Assembly: GCA_030831165.1 (NCBI GenBank)
Contig: JAURLP010000021.1
Span: forward strand, 1 to 64,000
Length of the DNA: 64,000 nt
Direction of reading: 5' to 3'
DNA from: Gammaproteobacteria bacterium
Lineage (GTDB): Bacteria; Pseudomonadota; Gammaproteobacteria; Pseudomonadales; Pseudohongiellaceae
The notes beneath the pieces were generated by a model. The model worked only from the letters and a program-made list of their open reading frames with translations. It searched no databases and was not told the DNA's origin. Position numbers and translations under genes: made by a program. Positions 7,502 through 18,212 of the stretch are shown in pieces (position 1 is the stretch's first letter; the number at the start of each line of letters is the position of its first letter).

Positions 7502-10063
7502 ATGAACAACCCAGCCTCAGTCCACACCCCCATGATGCAGCAATACCTGAAAGTAAAGGCAGAGCACCATGACGAACTGCTTTTTTATCGCATGGGGGAC
7601 TTCTATGAGCTCTTCTACTCGGACGCTGAAAAAGCAGCAAAATTACTCGACATTACCCTGACAGCGCGTGGCAAGTCTGGCGGCAACCCTATTCCAATGT
7701 GCGGCATCCCCTATCACGCCGCAGACCGTTATCTGGCCAAGCTGGTTGATCATGGCATTTCAGTCGCGATATGCGAGCAAATTGGTGACCCCGCGACCAG
7801 CAAGGGTCCGGTTGAACGCAAGGTCGTCAAGTTGATCACCCCTGGAACCCTTAGCGATGAAGCCTTGCTGGAAGACACCCAGGACCGACTCCTGTCAGCC
7901 TTGTATTTTGATGGCGCTAAATATGGCCTGGCATCTCTGGATTTAAGCGCGGGCAGATTCTCAATTTTGGAAGTCGACTCAGAAGATGCCCTGCAAACCG
8001 AAATAGACAGGGTTAATTGCGCCGAGCTGCTCATCAGTGAGAGCAGTCACTGGCCCAAAGCGATTAGCGAGCGTGCCGGCATTCGTAAACGCCCTGACTG
8101 GGACTTCGACCTGGACAGCGCCCTGCGCTCATTAAAACAGCAACTGCAAACCGATAGCCTCGACGGCTTTGGCTGCCAAAACCTCAGCAGCGCGATACGT
8201 GCAGCCGGTTGCTTGCTGCACTACGCCAAGGAAACCCAATTTTCAGAGCTGCCTCACTGCCAGAGCTTGCGGGTAGAACAAAACGAAGACAGCCTGATTC
8301 TGGATAGCATTAGCCGCCGCAACCTGGAAATTGACAGTAACCTGAACGGGGGCAAAACCAATACCTTAAGCGCCGTATTTGATCAGTGCTCCACGGCCAT
8401 GGGCTCGCGTTTATTAAGGCGATGGTTACACCGCCCTATCTGCGACATCCAGCAACTAAAGCTGCGCCAGCACGCTATCACCAACCTGATTGATGACTAT
8501 CACTATGAAAGCCTGCAAGCCATCCTTGAGCCAATAGGCGATATAGAACGCATCGTTGCTCGCATCGGCCTGCGCTCCGCCAGACCTCGTGACTTGGTTA
8601 AGCTGCGAGAAGCACTTGGCCAGCTGCCCGCCTTACAAGCTATTTTGAAAAAAATCGATTCACCCCAACTGCAAACACTGGCCCAAGGCATCAGCGAGCA
8701 CCCCACATTGCATGAAAAATTGGCACACGCCATTGAAGAAAATCCACCAGTGGTAATCCGCGAGGGTGGTGTCATTGCCACTGGTTATGATGCTGAGCTG
8801 GATGAACTCAGAAGTTTAAGCGGCACTGCCGGGGATTATCTAACCAAACTTGAGCAGGATGAAAAAGCGCGCTCCGGCATCAGTACTTTAAAAGTCGGCT
8901 ATAACCGCGTGCACGGCTACTATATTGAAATCAGCAGGCTGCAATCTGATCAGGCCCCCGCTGATTACATACGCCGCCAAACCTTGAAAAATGCTGAGCG
9001 CTTTATCACCCCTCAGCTGAAAGAATTTGAAGACAAGGTGCTGAGCGCCAAGAGCAAATCGCTGGCCCGGGAAAAACAGCTTTATGATGAGTTACTGGAT
9101 CACCTGGGTGAACAGATAAAAGCCTTACAGGAAAACGCCTATAGCCTAGCAGAACTCGACGTATTAACTAATTTTGCAGAGCGCGCTCAAGCTTTGAATC
9201 TTTGCTGCCCGGAATTGACTAACGAACCGGGCATATGCATTAAACAAGGCCGTCACCCGGTGGTTGAACAGGTCATGGATGAGGCCTTTGTTGCCAATGA
9301 TCTGCTATTAAGCCCGGAAGCTAACATGCTGATCATTACCGGGCCAAACATGGGTGGTAAATCCACCTATATGCGCCAAACCGCCATCATTGTCTTATTG
9401 GCCTATACCGGCTGTTTTGTGCCTGCAGAGCAAGCCGTTATCGGGCCGGTTGATCGTATATTTACCCGCATCGGCTCGTCAGATGACCTGGCCGGTGGTC
9501 GCTCTACCTTTATGGTGGAAATGACCGAAACAGCCAATATTCTGAATAATGCAACTTCTTCAAGCCTGGTCTTGATGGATGAAATTGGTCGCGGCACCAG
9601 CACCTTTGACGGTTTATCCTTAGCCTGGGCTTGTGCGGTCAACATTGCTTCCGACATAAAAGCGCCGACCCTGTTTGCCACACACTATTTTGAATTAACG
9701 GGCTTGGCCGAGCTCTTTCCCTCCGTTAAGAACGTACATCTCAATGCCACCGAGCATGATAATGGCATTGTGTTTTTACACAGTGTCGAAGACGGACCCG
9801 CCAGTCAGAGCTATGGCTTACAGGTTGCTCAGTTAGCAGGCATCCCTAAAAGTGTCGTGCAACAGGCCAAATCAAAATTAAAGCAACTGGAAAGTGAAGA
9901 ATATAAACACAAACCCCCTTCCGCTAATCAGGCAGACTTGTTTACGATCAGTGAACCCCATCCGGCTATTGATAAGCTGCTGGAAATTGATCCTGATGAG
10001 TTGAGCCCTAAACAGGCGCAGGACTTGTTATATCAATTGAATAAACTAGTGCGTGATAAGTAA
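7502..10063 (+). CDS. mutS: DNA mismatch repair protein MutS
   Basis: Recognises mismatches and small insertion/deletion loops and starts methyl-directed repair with MutL. The N-terminal domain carries the mismatch-wedge motif in MGDFYELF (Phe-x-Glu, about residues 32-39). The clamp and lever domains follow, and the C-terminal ABC-type ATPase has Walker [14 protein letters not shown] (about 618-630), Walker [17 protein letters not shown] and the ATHYFELT histidine. The 853-residue length matches E. coli MutS (853). It starts at ATG 7502, is divergent from recA, and is followed 45 bases later by fdxA, a Pseudomonas-like arrangement. Confidence 0.97.
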   Translation: MNNPASVHTPMMQQYLKVKAEHHDELLFYRMGDFYELFYSDAEKAAKLLDITLTARGKSGGNPIPMCGIPYHAADRYLAKLVDHGISVAICEQIGDPATSKGPVERKVVKLITPGTLSDEALLEDTQDRLLSALYFDGAKYGLASLDLSAGRFSILEVDSEDALQTEIDRVNCAELLISESSHWPKAISERAGIRKRPDWDFDLDSALRSLKQQLQTDSLDGFGCQNLSSAIRAAGCLLHYAKETQFSELPHCQSLRVEQNEDSLILDSISRRNLEIDSNLNGGKTNTLSAVFDQCSTAMGSRLLRRWLHRPICDIQQLKLRQHAITNLIDDYHYESLQAILEPIGDIERIVARIGLRSARPRDLVKLREALGQLPALQAILKKIDSPQLQTLAQGISEHPTLHEKLAHAIEENPPVVIREGGVIATGYDAELDELRSLSGTAGDYLTKLEQDEKARSGISTLKVGYNRVHGYYIEISRLQSDQAPADYIRRQTLKNAERFITPQLKEFEDKVLSAKSKSLAREKQLYDELLDHLGEQIKALQENAYSLAELDVLTNFAERAQALNLCCPELTNEPGICIKQGRHPVVEQVMDEAFVANDLLLSPEANMLIITGPNMGGKSTYMRQTAIIVLLAYTGCFVPAEQAVIGPVDRIFTRIGSSDDLAGGRSTFMVEMTETANILNNATSSSLVLMDEIGRGTSTFDGLSLAWACAVNIASDIKAPTLFATHYFELTGLAELFPSVKNVHLNATEHDNGIVFLHSVEDGPASQSYGLQVAQLAGIPKSVVQQAKSKLKQLESEEYKHKPPSANQADLFTISEPHPAIDKLLEIDPDELSPKQAQDLLYQLNKLVRDK

Positions 10064-10108
10064 TTCTTGTTAAAATGCTGCACTTAAATTGTATTTGGGA
10101 GATTTAGG

Positions 10109-10432
10109 ATGACCTTTGTAGTTGGTGAGAACTGTATCCGTTGCAAACATACTGACTGTGTGGAAGTTTGCCCTGTAGATTGCTTTTATGAAGGGCCTAA
10201 TATGTTGGTCATCAATCCTGACGAATGTATTGACTGTGCACTCTGCGAACCTGAATGTCCTGTCGATGCTATTTATGCTGAAGATGAACTCCCCGAGGAT
10301 CAGGCTGAATTTCTGGAGCTTAATGCCGAGCTTAGTGAGCAGTGGCCTAACATCTCGGAAATGAAAGATGCCTTACCTGATGCTGAGGAATGGGCCGATA
10401 AGACCGGCAAGAAAAAATACCTGGAACGCTAA
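10109..10432 (+). CDS. fdxA: Seven-iron ferredoxin FdxA
   Basis: Small cytoplasmic electron carrier with one [3Fe-4S] and one [4Fe-4S] cluster. Two cysteine motifs are visible: [14 protein letters not shown] near the N-terminus and [12 protein letters not shown] at about residues 39-50. The roughly 50-residue acidic C-terminal extension is typical of the 107-residue FdxA of Pseudomonas and Azotobacter. A clear ribosome binding site (GGGAG) precedes the ATG. Its redox partner is not known from the context. It ends 8 bases from the end of rpoS, tail to tail, with no terminator visible between them. Confidence 0.95.
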   Translation: MTFVVGENCIRCKHTDCVEVCPVDCFYEGPNMLVINPDECIDCALCEPECPVDAIYAEDELPEDQAEFLELNAELSEQWPNISEMKDALPDAEEWADKTGKKKYLER

Positions 10433-10440
10433 GTTCGTTG

Positions 10441-11460
10441 CTAGTAATTTTCTTCACTAAAATAGTCAATACTAAGCCTTTCCCGCTTCAGGTAACGACG
10501 CAGATGGGATAAGGCGTCTATCTGTATCTGTCTGACCCGTTCACGGGTCAGGCCAACCTGTAAGCCTACTTCATCAAGCGTGCTGGATTCATAGCCATAT
10601 AAACAGAAACGTCGAGCGACTATTTCAGACTCCCGTGCAGAAAGCTGATCAACCCATTTCTCAAGTTTTTGCCTCAGATCTTCTTTTTCCAGAATCCGCT
10701 CAGGATCTGCATCTGCATCGTCAGGAAACACATCCAGCAAACTACTTTCACTATCATTAGGCAGAGGAACATCTGTGGAACAGACTTTAATCTCCCTTTT
10801 CGTCAATTTTGTGATTTGTTTAACCGATAATTGCATTCGTTCAGCCAGCTCTTCATCACTTAGTATCCTGCCTAACTCGGCAGCCAAACGTCGGAGTGCA
10901 CGAGTACAGGCATTAATGTCTTTAATCACATGAATCGGCATACGAATAGTCTGCCCATTATTCATGATGGCGCGATCAATACTCTGCTTAATCCACCAGG
11001 TTGCGTAGGTTGAAAATCGAAAACCCAACTCCGGATCAAATTTCTCTACGGCTCGCATCAAACCTAAATTACCCTCTTCAATAAGATCTAAAAAAGACAA
11101 GCCACGATTTAAACAGCGCTTGGCCAAGGTCACTACCAAACGTAAATTCGACTCGATCATTTGTTTTCTGGAATTATCGTTACCCTGGGCTATTTCTCTT
11201 GCCAAGCGGATTTCTTCATTGGCTGAAAGCAAGGGTGTATGCCCTATCTCGTTAAGGTACATTGTCGTTGGATCACGCGAGGACTGTGAGCCATCTTCGC
11301 TATAAGCACTCTCATAGCAAGCGCCCTCGAAATTGAACTTTTCATTAATTCTTTTAGTTTTATTCTTAGATGATGGCGCTTTTGAAAGGTTATCAATCGG
11401 GAAATGCCGTTTTTCTTTGCTTTTAGAAGGAGTTGATTGGGGATCTTCCGTTTTATCCAT
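10441..11460 (-). CDS. rpoS: Stationary-phase sigma factor RpoS (sigma-38)
   Basis: Sigma-70 family factor for the general stress and stationary-phase response. Region 1.2 (DPTTMYLNEIGHTPLLSANEE) begins near residue 63. Region 2 includes NLRLVVTLAKRCLNRGLSFLDLIEEGNLGLMRAVEKFD and the -10-binding FRFSTYATWWIKQSIDRAI. Region 3 follows, and region 4 has the helix-turn-helix SSTLDEVGLQVGLTRERVRQIQ. At 339 residues it matches Pseudomonas RpoS (about 334). It lies downstream of nlpD, as in other gammaproteobacteria, so a promoter inside nlpD is likely. The 168-base AT-rich gap upstream probably forms part of its leader. Confidence 0.96.
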   Translation of the reverse strand: MDKTEDPQSTPSKSKEKRHFPIDNLSKAPSSKNKTKRINEKFNFEGACYESAYSEDGSQSSRDPTTMYLNEIGHTPLLSANEEIRLAREIAQGNDNSRKQMIESNLRLVVTLAKRCLNRGLSFLDLIEEGNLGLMRAVEKFDPELGFRFSTYATWWIKQSIDRAIMNNGQTIRMPIHVIKDINACTRALRRLAAELGRILSDEELAERMQLSVKQITKLTKREIKVCSTDVPLPNDSESSLLDVFPDDADADPERILEKEDLRQKLEKWVDQLSARESEIVARRFCLYGYESSTLDEVGLQVGLTRERVRQIQIDALSHLRRYLKRERLSIDYFSEENY

Positions 11461-11628
11461 ATCGAAATTCCTTTTATTTTTTTCGTGCTCTTTTTTATTG
11501 ATTATTTTATTTGCTATTTTATTTATTGTTTAGCAGAAAGCGTAATCACATCTGGCTACCTTTAAGTATAGTACAGCTTTTTTCAGCTGCTAGTAATTTT
11601 ACAAGATTTGGAATAAATTATTAAAAAC

Positions 11629-12468
11629 TTAGCGTGGCGGCAAATAACTTGTTGGATCGACTGGTTGCCCAGCCAGTCTTATTTCAAAGTGCAGCATGTT
11701 TCTATCAATACCTGTAGAGCCTAGACTGGCTATTTGCTGACCTCGGCGAACAACATCTCCCTCACTGACAATAATTGAATTATTGTGCGCATAGGCACTT
11801 AGAAACTGGTCGTTATGTTTAATAATCACCAACTCCCCATAGCGTAACAAACCATTACCCGCATAAACCACCTCACCTGCTTCTGCGGCGACAACGGGAT
11901 CACCAGAGTTCCCCGCGATATCAACTCCTTTATTTTCGTTTTCCGCACTGGAAAAACCTGCAATAACATTGCCTTGTGCAGGCCAAACCCATCGCAGCAG
12001 TGAATTATTTGGACCTGCAGGTCTTGTCTGTGCATTGCCACTGGTATTGCTGGTAACAACAGGAGTTGTTTGCGTTGGGTTTCCGGAAGCTGTAGGCCGT
12101 GGACTAGCCGGAATATTGTTAACATTTAATGTTAATTCCTGTCCGGGGAAAATCACATAAGGATCCTGAATATTATTAGCAAGCGCGAGAGCCTTGTAAT
12201 CCAGGTTATACATCCAGGCAATGGCATACAAACTTTCGCCTTCATTAACACGATGTTGCCTGCCATTTCCTAGCACGACGGTTGTTCTTTCTGACACGAC
12301 AGCTTGCTGTCCAATTTCCACGACAGGAGCACGATAGGTTCCGCTTCCACTTGAACAAGCAGTGATTAGCAAAAACAATATGCCGATCAAAAAAACTTTC
12401 AAGCGCCCTGACTTTATCAGAGCATATTTTGTGTTAGTTTTAATGACGCTTATCATCGTGCTTTTCAT
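11629..12468 (-). CDS. nlpD: Murein hydrolase activator lipoprotein NlpD
   Basis: Outer-membrane lipoprotein that activates amidase AmiC during cell separation. A hydrophobic signal ends in a lipobox (LLITAC, cysteine near residue 38). A LysM domain follows (HRVNEGESLYAIAWMYNLDY to PYVIFPGQELTL, about 72-115), then a Pro/Thr/Ser-rich linker and a C-terminal LytM/M23-like domain (from KGVDIAGNSGDPVVAAEAGEVV). The first zinc-ligand histidine of active LytM enzymes is missing (NKGVD), as expected for an activator rather than a hydrolase. It is 279 residues long and sits upstream of rpoS. Confidence 0.93.
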   Translation of the reverse strand: MKSTMISVIKTNTKYALIKSGRLKVFLIGILFLLITACSSGSGTYRAPVVEIGQQAVVSERTTVVLGNGRQHRVNEGESLYAIAWMYNLDYKALALANNIQDPYVIFPGQELTLNVNNIPASPRPTASGNPTQTTPVVTSNTSGNAQTRPAGPNNSLLRWVWPAQGNVIAGFSSAENENKGVDIAGNSGDPVVAAEAGEVVYAGNGLLRYGELVIIKHNDQFLSAYAHNNSIIVSEGDVVRRGQQIASLGSTGIDRNMLHFEIRLAGQPVDPTSYLPPR

Positions 12469-12530
12469 GACTGTTGATATAAGAAAATATAAATAATTTA
12501 ATGGTTAGCAAAACAGTATAGCCTTTCTAA
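12469..12530. other. Short gap between popT and nlpD
   Basis: AT-rich gap of 62 bases with no recognised element. With the 168-base gap before rpoS it marks the only spacing of note in the popT-nlpD-rpoS end of the minus-strand run. Confidence 0.4.
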
Positions 12531-13418
12531 CTATTCTGCAGGTTTAACTTTTTGCTCAAGCACATATACCAGTAAAAACCCAAAAAGCGCTAACAAAATA
12601 AAAGCGCCAAAAAATGCGAATGAAAAATCTTCAGTGTTCAGCTGAGTAGGCCAAATCGTATAAAGAGATCCAAGTAACACACCTAATAAAAAAGTAAGGG
12701 TTTGTTGTCGCCAATGAGCCAGCATGTAGGCCAGAAAATTTGAAAAACTGATCAAGCCCGCTATGCAGCCTGTAATAAAAGCTAATAGTATTGTGATATC
12801 GAAGGTTCTCACCGCTTCCAGAACAGTCTCATAAGCACCTAACAATAATAAAATAAAGGCCCCTGAAATACCCGGCAGAATCATTGCGCAAATGGCTATG
12901 GCCCCGCTAAAAAAGATATAAAAAATACTCTCCTGACTTTGTCCTTGGGGAATAAAATTTAACAAGACTGCTAACAGAACTCCACCAAGAAAAAGTAAAT
13001 AACTTAGCCAGCCACTGGCATGAATTTGTTTCCAGATATACAAACTTGAAGCCAAAATCAAACCAACAAAAAAAGACATAACATAGCCTTCATAATTTTC
13101 CAGCAAAAAAACCACGATGTTGGCAAAAAGAATGGCACTACTGATTATTCCAATTAAGAGTGTTAATAAGAAAGTGCCATTGATTTTTTTCCACGCAGCT
13201 TTTATTCCTTCTTTAAATAAAATTTTTAAAGCATTCAGGTTGCAGGCCTGAATAGAAAAAATAAGCTCTTCATAGATATTCGTAATAAACGCTATCGTGC
13301 CACCAGAAATGCCGGGCACTGTATCCGCGGCCCCCATTGCCATGCCTTTTAAAAACAGCATCAAACTCTTGCGGTTGAAGAATTTTTCACTTTCCCTTTT
13401 TGCCCCATCTTTTGGCAT
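12531..13418 (-). CDS. popT: DUF368 polyprenyl-phosphate translocase (PopT family)
   Basis: Polytopic inner-membrane protein of the DUF368 family. Members have been shown to recycle undecaprenyl phosphate across the membrane in Vibrio cholerae and Staphylococcus aureus, where the family is named PopT. The signature MAMGAADTVPGISGGTIAF lies near the N-terminus, a second copy of the motif (MILPGISGAFILLLLG) sits in the middle, and about eight hydrophobic segments are visible. A longer reading frame exists from 13490, but it would overlap pcm by 71 bases. The ATG at 13418 begins one base after the pcm stop and is preferred. It is interesting beside uppS and cell-envelope genes in the same run. 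Confidence 0.85.
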   Translation of the reverse strand: MPKDGAKRESEKFFNRKSLMLFLKGMAMGAADTVPGISGGTIAFITNIYEELIFSIQACNLNALKILFKEGIKAAWKKINGTFLLTLLIGIISSAILFANIVVFLLENYEGYVMSFFVGLILASSLYIWKQIHASGWLSYLLFLGGVLLAVLLNFIPQGQSQESIFYIFFSGAIAICAMILPGISGAFILLLLGAYETVLEAVRTFDITILLAFITGCIAGLISFSNFLAYMLAHWRQQTLTFLLGVLLGSLYTIWPTQLNTEDFSFAFFGAFILLALFGFLLVYVLEQKVKPAE

Positions 13419-13419
13419 G

Positions 13420-14106
13420 CTAGCGCACAACTCCTTCCAATAAAGGAACAAACACAACGGGCTCAATACTCTCAACTTCCACTTCCCCATTTATTTTTCT
13501 GCAAACTTGCAGTTCTTGCTGGCGGGAATCGCCAACGGGGATAACGATCACGCCACCTTCAGCAAGCTGTTCGACTAATGCTTTGGGTATAGCAGGTGCC
13601 ACCGCAGTTGTAATGATGGCATCGAATGGCGCATGCTGTGGCCAACCATAACGTCCGTCGGCACATTTTAATTGAATATTATTGATACCCAGCTGTAAGA
13701 GTCGCTCTTTGGTTTTTTGTAATAAAGCACTAATGCGTTCAATGCTATACACCCTTTTGACCAACTGGGCCAGAATTGTTGTCTGATAACCACAGCCTGT
13801 TCCAAGTTCCAGCACTCTGGCATTATCCAAAGAGCCTCCCTTTGCCAATGCGCTCATTACGATCTCTGTCATTCTGGCGACAATATAGGGCTGGGAAATT
13901 GTTTGATCAAAACCTATTGGCAGAGATACATCTTCATAGGCCCGATGGGACAAGGCTTCTTCTATAAAAAGATGTCGCGGTGTTGTTCGTATGGCATCAA
14001 GCACCGCTATTTGTTGAATGCCCTGATCTATCAAGCGTTGCACTAAACGCTCTCTGGTACGCAGGGATGTCATGCCAATGCCTTCTTGCCGAATACTGCT
14101 ATTCAT
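13420..14106 (-). CDS. pcm: Protein-L-isoaspartate O-methyltransferase
   Basis: SAM-dependent repair of isoaspartyl residues in aged proteins. The sequence shows HLFIEEALSHRAYEDVSLPIGFDQTISQPYIVARMTE, the hallmark substrate and acceptor region of PCMT, followed by SAM motif I VLELGTGCGYQTTILAQL and the DAIITTAVAPAIP segment. The 228 residues include about ten more at the N-terminus than usual; a second ATG at codon 12 is possible. The start abuts the truD stop (TGAATG). In Pseudomonas and E. coli, surE lies between truD and pcm; here it is missing. Confidence 0.95.
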   Translation of the reverse strand: MNSSIRQEGIGMTSLRTRERLVQRLIDQGIQQIAVLDAIRTTPRHLFIEEALSHRAYEDVSLPIGFDQTISQPYIVARMTEIVMSALAKGGSLDNARVLELGTGCGYQTTILAQLVKRVYSIERISALLQKTKERLLQLGINNIQLKCADGRYGWPQHAPFDAIITTAVAPAIPKALVEQLAEGGVIVIPVGDSRQQELQVCRKINGEVEVESIEPVVFVPLLEGVVR

Positions 14107-15168
14107 TCAAAGGCCTCCGGCTGACTTGGCCGCATCATTGTTTAAAGGCCTTAACTTGACCAATTCTCGCAATAGAGCCGTAGCATAAGCGCCTTTGGAC
14201 AAACTGAACTCAATCAAAATGGTCGAAGCATCCTCAATAGTATAGCTAAGATCTCGTGGCATACTGCGTAAGGCCCTTCTCTCCTGATCGAGCCCTATTT
14301 GCTCCAGACCCGATTTCAATGCTTTCTCATTTTTCACAACATCCATTTCCAGCGCCGCACATAAATCTTCTGACAACAAGACGCCAGATCCCCACATTGG
14401 GCCACTGGGGTGTATATCTTTTTTATCCAGCCTGGCTGCCAGTACCTGATCCCATTTATCCGGTTTAAAACTGGATGAAGTCCCATCAAGGCTCATAAGA
14501 TCTCCTGACAAATAAGTATTCCAGCTTCCATCCTCAACACGTCGTGATAGTACCTGGTTAAACAAATAGGCACGAGCAGCAGAAATATAAATACCCTGCT
14601 GATAGCGACTTTTAAATTTCAGTGTTCCATCAAAAAGCTGTATTGCTTTCTCTACATTATCCTGATTTTTGCCAAAACGCTGCTCACCAAAGTAATTTGG
14701 AAAGCCTTCCTGGCTTATCCGGTTTATGCGCTCAATTAGCCCACTAGGATTGGCGCTTAAATCTCGCAGTCGAATTGAAAATTGATTGCTGCGATGGCTG
14801 CCACGTTTCAGTTTTCGCTTGTTTCGAATAGCACGCTGAACCGTTAATTGCTTTGAATTCAATTCGCGAGTTTCTGGGACTTCTTTACTCTCCTGCTTAA
14901 CACTAAACCATTGTTGGGTAAGTGCCTGTTTATCTTTCATGCCTGAAAAAGAAACATCTTTGGCTGGCAGATTAAAATATTGCATAAGTTGCGCTTGAAC
15001 GTCCTGTGTTGTCAGGCCGTTTTTTTCCAGATATAAAAACAGATGGTCACCTTTCCCGTCGGGTTCAAAACTTAAAACTTCCTGGACCTGGAAATCTTCA
15101 TTGCTTACTTTGTAACTGGCTAAAATATCAGGCTCGAAGTATGCATAAGCAAGATAAGGCAAAGTCAT
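14107..15168 (-). CDS. truD: tRNA pseudouridine-13 synthase TruD
   Basis: Makes pseudouridine 13 in tRNA-Glu. The catalytic aspartate lies in SFSGMKDKQALTQQWFSVK (about residues 73-91), and the NYFGEQRFGKNQDNVEKA segment typical of TruD follows. The 353 residues match family length. It starts two bases after the ispF stop and abuts pcm, so it belongs to the ftsB-ispD-ispF-truD-pcm-popT cluster. Confidence 0.95.
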   Translation of the reverse strand: MTLPYLAYAYFEPDILASYKVSNEDFQVQEVLSFEPDGKGDHLFLYLEKNGLTTQDVQAQLMQYFNLPAKDVSFSGMKDKQALTQQWFSVKQESKEVPETRELNSKQLTVQRAIRNKRKLKRGSHRSNQFSIRLRDLSANPSGLIERINRISQEGFPNYFGEQRFGKNQDNVEKAIQLFDGTLKFKSRYQQGIYISAARAYLFNQVLSRRVEDGSWNTYLSGDLMSLDGTSSSFKPDKWDQVLAARLDKKDIHPSGPMWGSGVLLSEDLCAALEMDVVKNEKALKSGLEQIGLDQERRALRSMPRDLSYTIEDASTILIEFSLSKGAYATALLRELVKLRPLNNDAAKSAGGL

Positions 15169-15170
15169 GC

Positions 15171-15662
15171 TTATGCGTCCTGTTCAATTAATACAACTGC
15201 CTGTACTGCAATCCCCTCACCACGCCCGGTAAAACCCAGGCCTTCACTGGTTGTCGCCTTGATGCTGAATTGATTGATTGCAAGCCCCAACGTATCGGCC
15301 AGAGACTGACGCATCTGTTGCTGATAGGGCAATATCCTGGGCTTCTCGGCTATTATCGTGATATCAGCATTTAGCAGATGCCAATGTTCATTAAGGATTA
15401 ACTGATAGCTTTGTTGCAATAACAACAAACTGCTGATGTTTTTAAATTGCGAATCGGTATCGGGAAAATGCTGGCCTATATCACCCAGAGCCAGCGACCC
15501 CAGTAAGGCATCGCAAAGTGCATGGCTTAACACGTCTCCATCGGAATGTGCTTGCAGGGTATGAGTGTGGGGAATCTCTATACCTGCAAGAATAATACTT
15601 GCATCGTCTTCAGTCTCACTGGAAAAACGATGCACATCAAAACCACTGCCTATTCTAAGCAT
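15171..15662 (-). CDS. ispF: 2-C-methyl-D-erythritol 2,4-cyclodiphosphate synthase
   Basis: Fifth step of the MEP isoprenoid pathway, converting CDP-ME 2-phosphate to the cyclic diphosphate. Metal- and substrate-binding motifs GSGFDVHRF at the N-terminus and AHSDGDVLSHALCDALLG (about 37-54) are intact, as is the C-terminal TTSEGLGFTGRGEGIAVQA. At 163 residues it has family length. It overlaps ispD by 8 bases, suggesting translational coupling. Confidence 0.96.
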   Translation of the reverse strand: MLRIGSGFDVHRFSSETEDDASIILAGIEIPHTHTLQAHSDGDVLSHALCDALLGSLALGDIGQHFPDTDSQFKNISSLLLLQQSYQLILNEHWHLLNADITIIAEKPRILPYQQQMRQSLADTLGLAINQFSIKATTSEGLGFTGRGEGIAVQAVVLIEQDA

Positions 15663-16392
15663 GTATTTTCCCTAACTTCTGTAATAAGAATTCTGCAAGC
15701 GCTAAATCTTCTTGAGACGTTATTTTTAAATTATCACTCCGGCCTTCAACAATTGTAACCGGCAAACCCATGGCTTCAATCGCGGCAGCTTCATCGGTCG
15801 CAATAAAGCCGGCTTCCTTCGCGCTATTTAAGGCTTCGCATAATAAACTGAAGCGGAACATTTGTGGCGTTGCTGCGAGCCAATATTCATTGCGTTTCAG
15901 GGTATCCAGCACTTTGCAAGATTCGTCAGAATGTTTCAGCGTATCCTTAACCTGACTAGCAAGAATCCCTCCGACTGCATCTTCTTTTAAGTGATTGACC
16001 AGCTTGGTTAGATCCTCAAGCAAGAGGCAAGGTCGAGCAGCATCATGCACTAGCACCCAGTCATCATTCTTCGCAAGGCCTTTTAAAAATGCCAGACCAT
16101 TAGCCACTGAATCCTGACGCTCCTCGCCTCCCGGGACCACCAGAACATCAGGAAATTTTTGCGCAAGATGGCCGGCAAAGTAGTTATCATCCGGATGCAA
16201 TACAAGCACAATTTTTTCTATAAAATCTGCCGCTGCTAAAGTTTGAAGCGTCCAGGCCAGCACTTCCTGACCATGTAGTTTTAAATATTGCTTGGGTATT
16301 TTAGAGCCTAGACGTTTGCCGATACCTGCTGCTGGAACAAGCGCCCAATATTTATTGATTGTTTGTTCTGATTGGGTGGGCAAATCTGGCAA
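15655..16392 (-). CDS. ispD: 2-C-methyl-D-erythritol 4-phosphate cytidylyltransferase
   Basis: Third step of the MEP pathway, joining CTP and MEP. The nucleotide-binding start LVPAAGIGKRLGSKIPKQYL (about residues 18-37) and the VLVHDAARP motif are present, and the 245 residues suit the family. No ATG is available upstream of the conserved core: the frame is closed by a TGA about 45 bases upstream, so the start must be the TTG at 16392, or a rarer codon just before it. A weak GAG ribosome site lies six bases before that TTG. It is preceded by ftsB and overlaps ispF. Confidence 0.94.
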   Translation of the reverse strand: MPDLPTQSEQTINKYWALVPAAGIGKRLGSKIPKQYLKLHGQEVLAWTLQTLAAADFIEKIVLVLHPDDNYFAGHLAQKFPDVLVVPGGEERQDSVANGLAFLKGLAKNDDWVLVHDAARPCLLLEDLTKLVNHLKEDAVGGILASQVKDTLKHSDESCKVLDTLKRNEYWLAATPQMFRFSLLCEALNSAKEAGFIATDEAAAIEAMGLPVTIVEGRSDNLKITSQEDLALAEFLLQKLGKIHA

Positions 16393-16446
16393 GTTATTCT
16401 CAATATTGTTATTAGATGATGGGGCTACAGGTCAATCTTTTTTCAG

Positions 16447-16779
16447 TCATTCTGTTTGTTCAGAATAATTAATATCTGGTGACAAGTTGGCATTCTCAGT
16501 GGCTTGATCTTCTTCAATAATCAGAAAAAAGGTTTCACCTTCTTTTATTAAGCCCAACTCGTTACGGGCATGCTCTTCTATGGCATCCATACCCGTCTGC
16601 AATTCTTCAACCTCACGGACCAATGCATCATTCCGTTGTTCGAGCTCCGCATTTTCACTTTCTTGCACACTGACCTGCTGTTCTAAGCGATTAATATCTG
16701 CAAAGCTGCCATCGCCTACCCATAAGCGATATTGCAAACCGATAAAAATCAGTATCAGTACAGCTATCAGTATTTTCAA
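16447..16779 (-). CDS. ftsB: Cell division protein FtsB
   Basis: Bitopic division protein that forms the FtsQLB complex activating septal peptidoglycan synthesis. One N-terminal membrane helix (about residues 3-18) is followed by a leucine-zipper-like coiled coil (about 28-72) and the family motif ARNELGLIKEGETFF. The 110 residues include an acidic tail slightly longer than in E. coli (103). It lies in the usual place between eno and ispD. Confidence 0.92.
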   Translation of the reverse strand: MKILIAVLILIFIGLQYRLWVGDGSFADINRLEQQVSVQESENAELEQRNDALVREVEELQTGMDAIEEHARNELGLIKEGETFFLIIEEDQATENANLSPDINYSEQTE

Positions 16780-16856
16780 AGCTGTCCCCTATCACCTTGG
16801 CCTCTGCTGGCCAGACTGTCATCAAACGCTCAACTCAATCTCAGTTGATCTTTATG

Positions 16857-18197
<1,341 letters not shown>

Positions 18198-18212
18198 TTA
18201 GAATCCGGCTGA

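Noticed and set aside
13419-13490. Longer N-terminus of the PopT gene overlapping pcm
   Set aside because: The extra 24 residues are out of character for the family and overlap pcm by 71 bases, while an ATG at 13418 sits right after the pcm stop.
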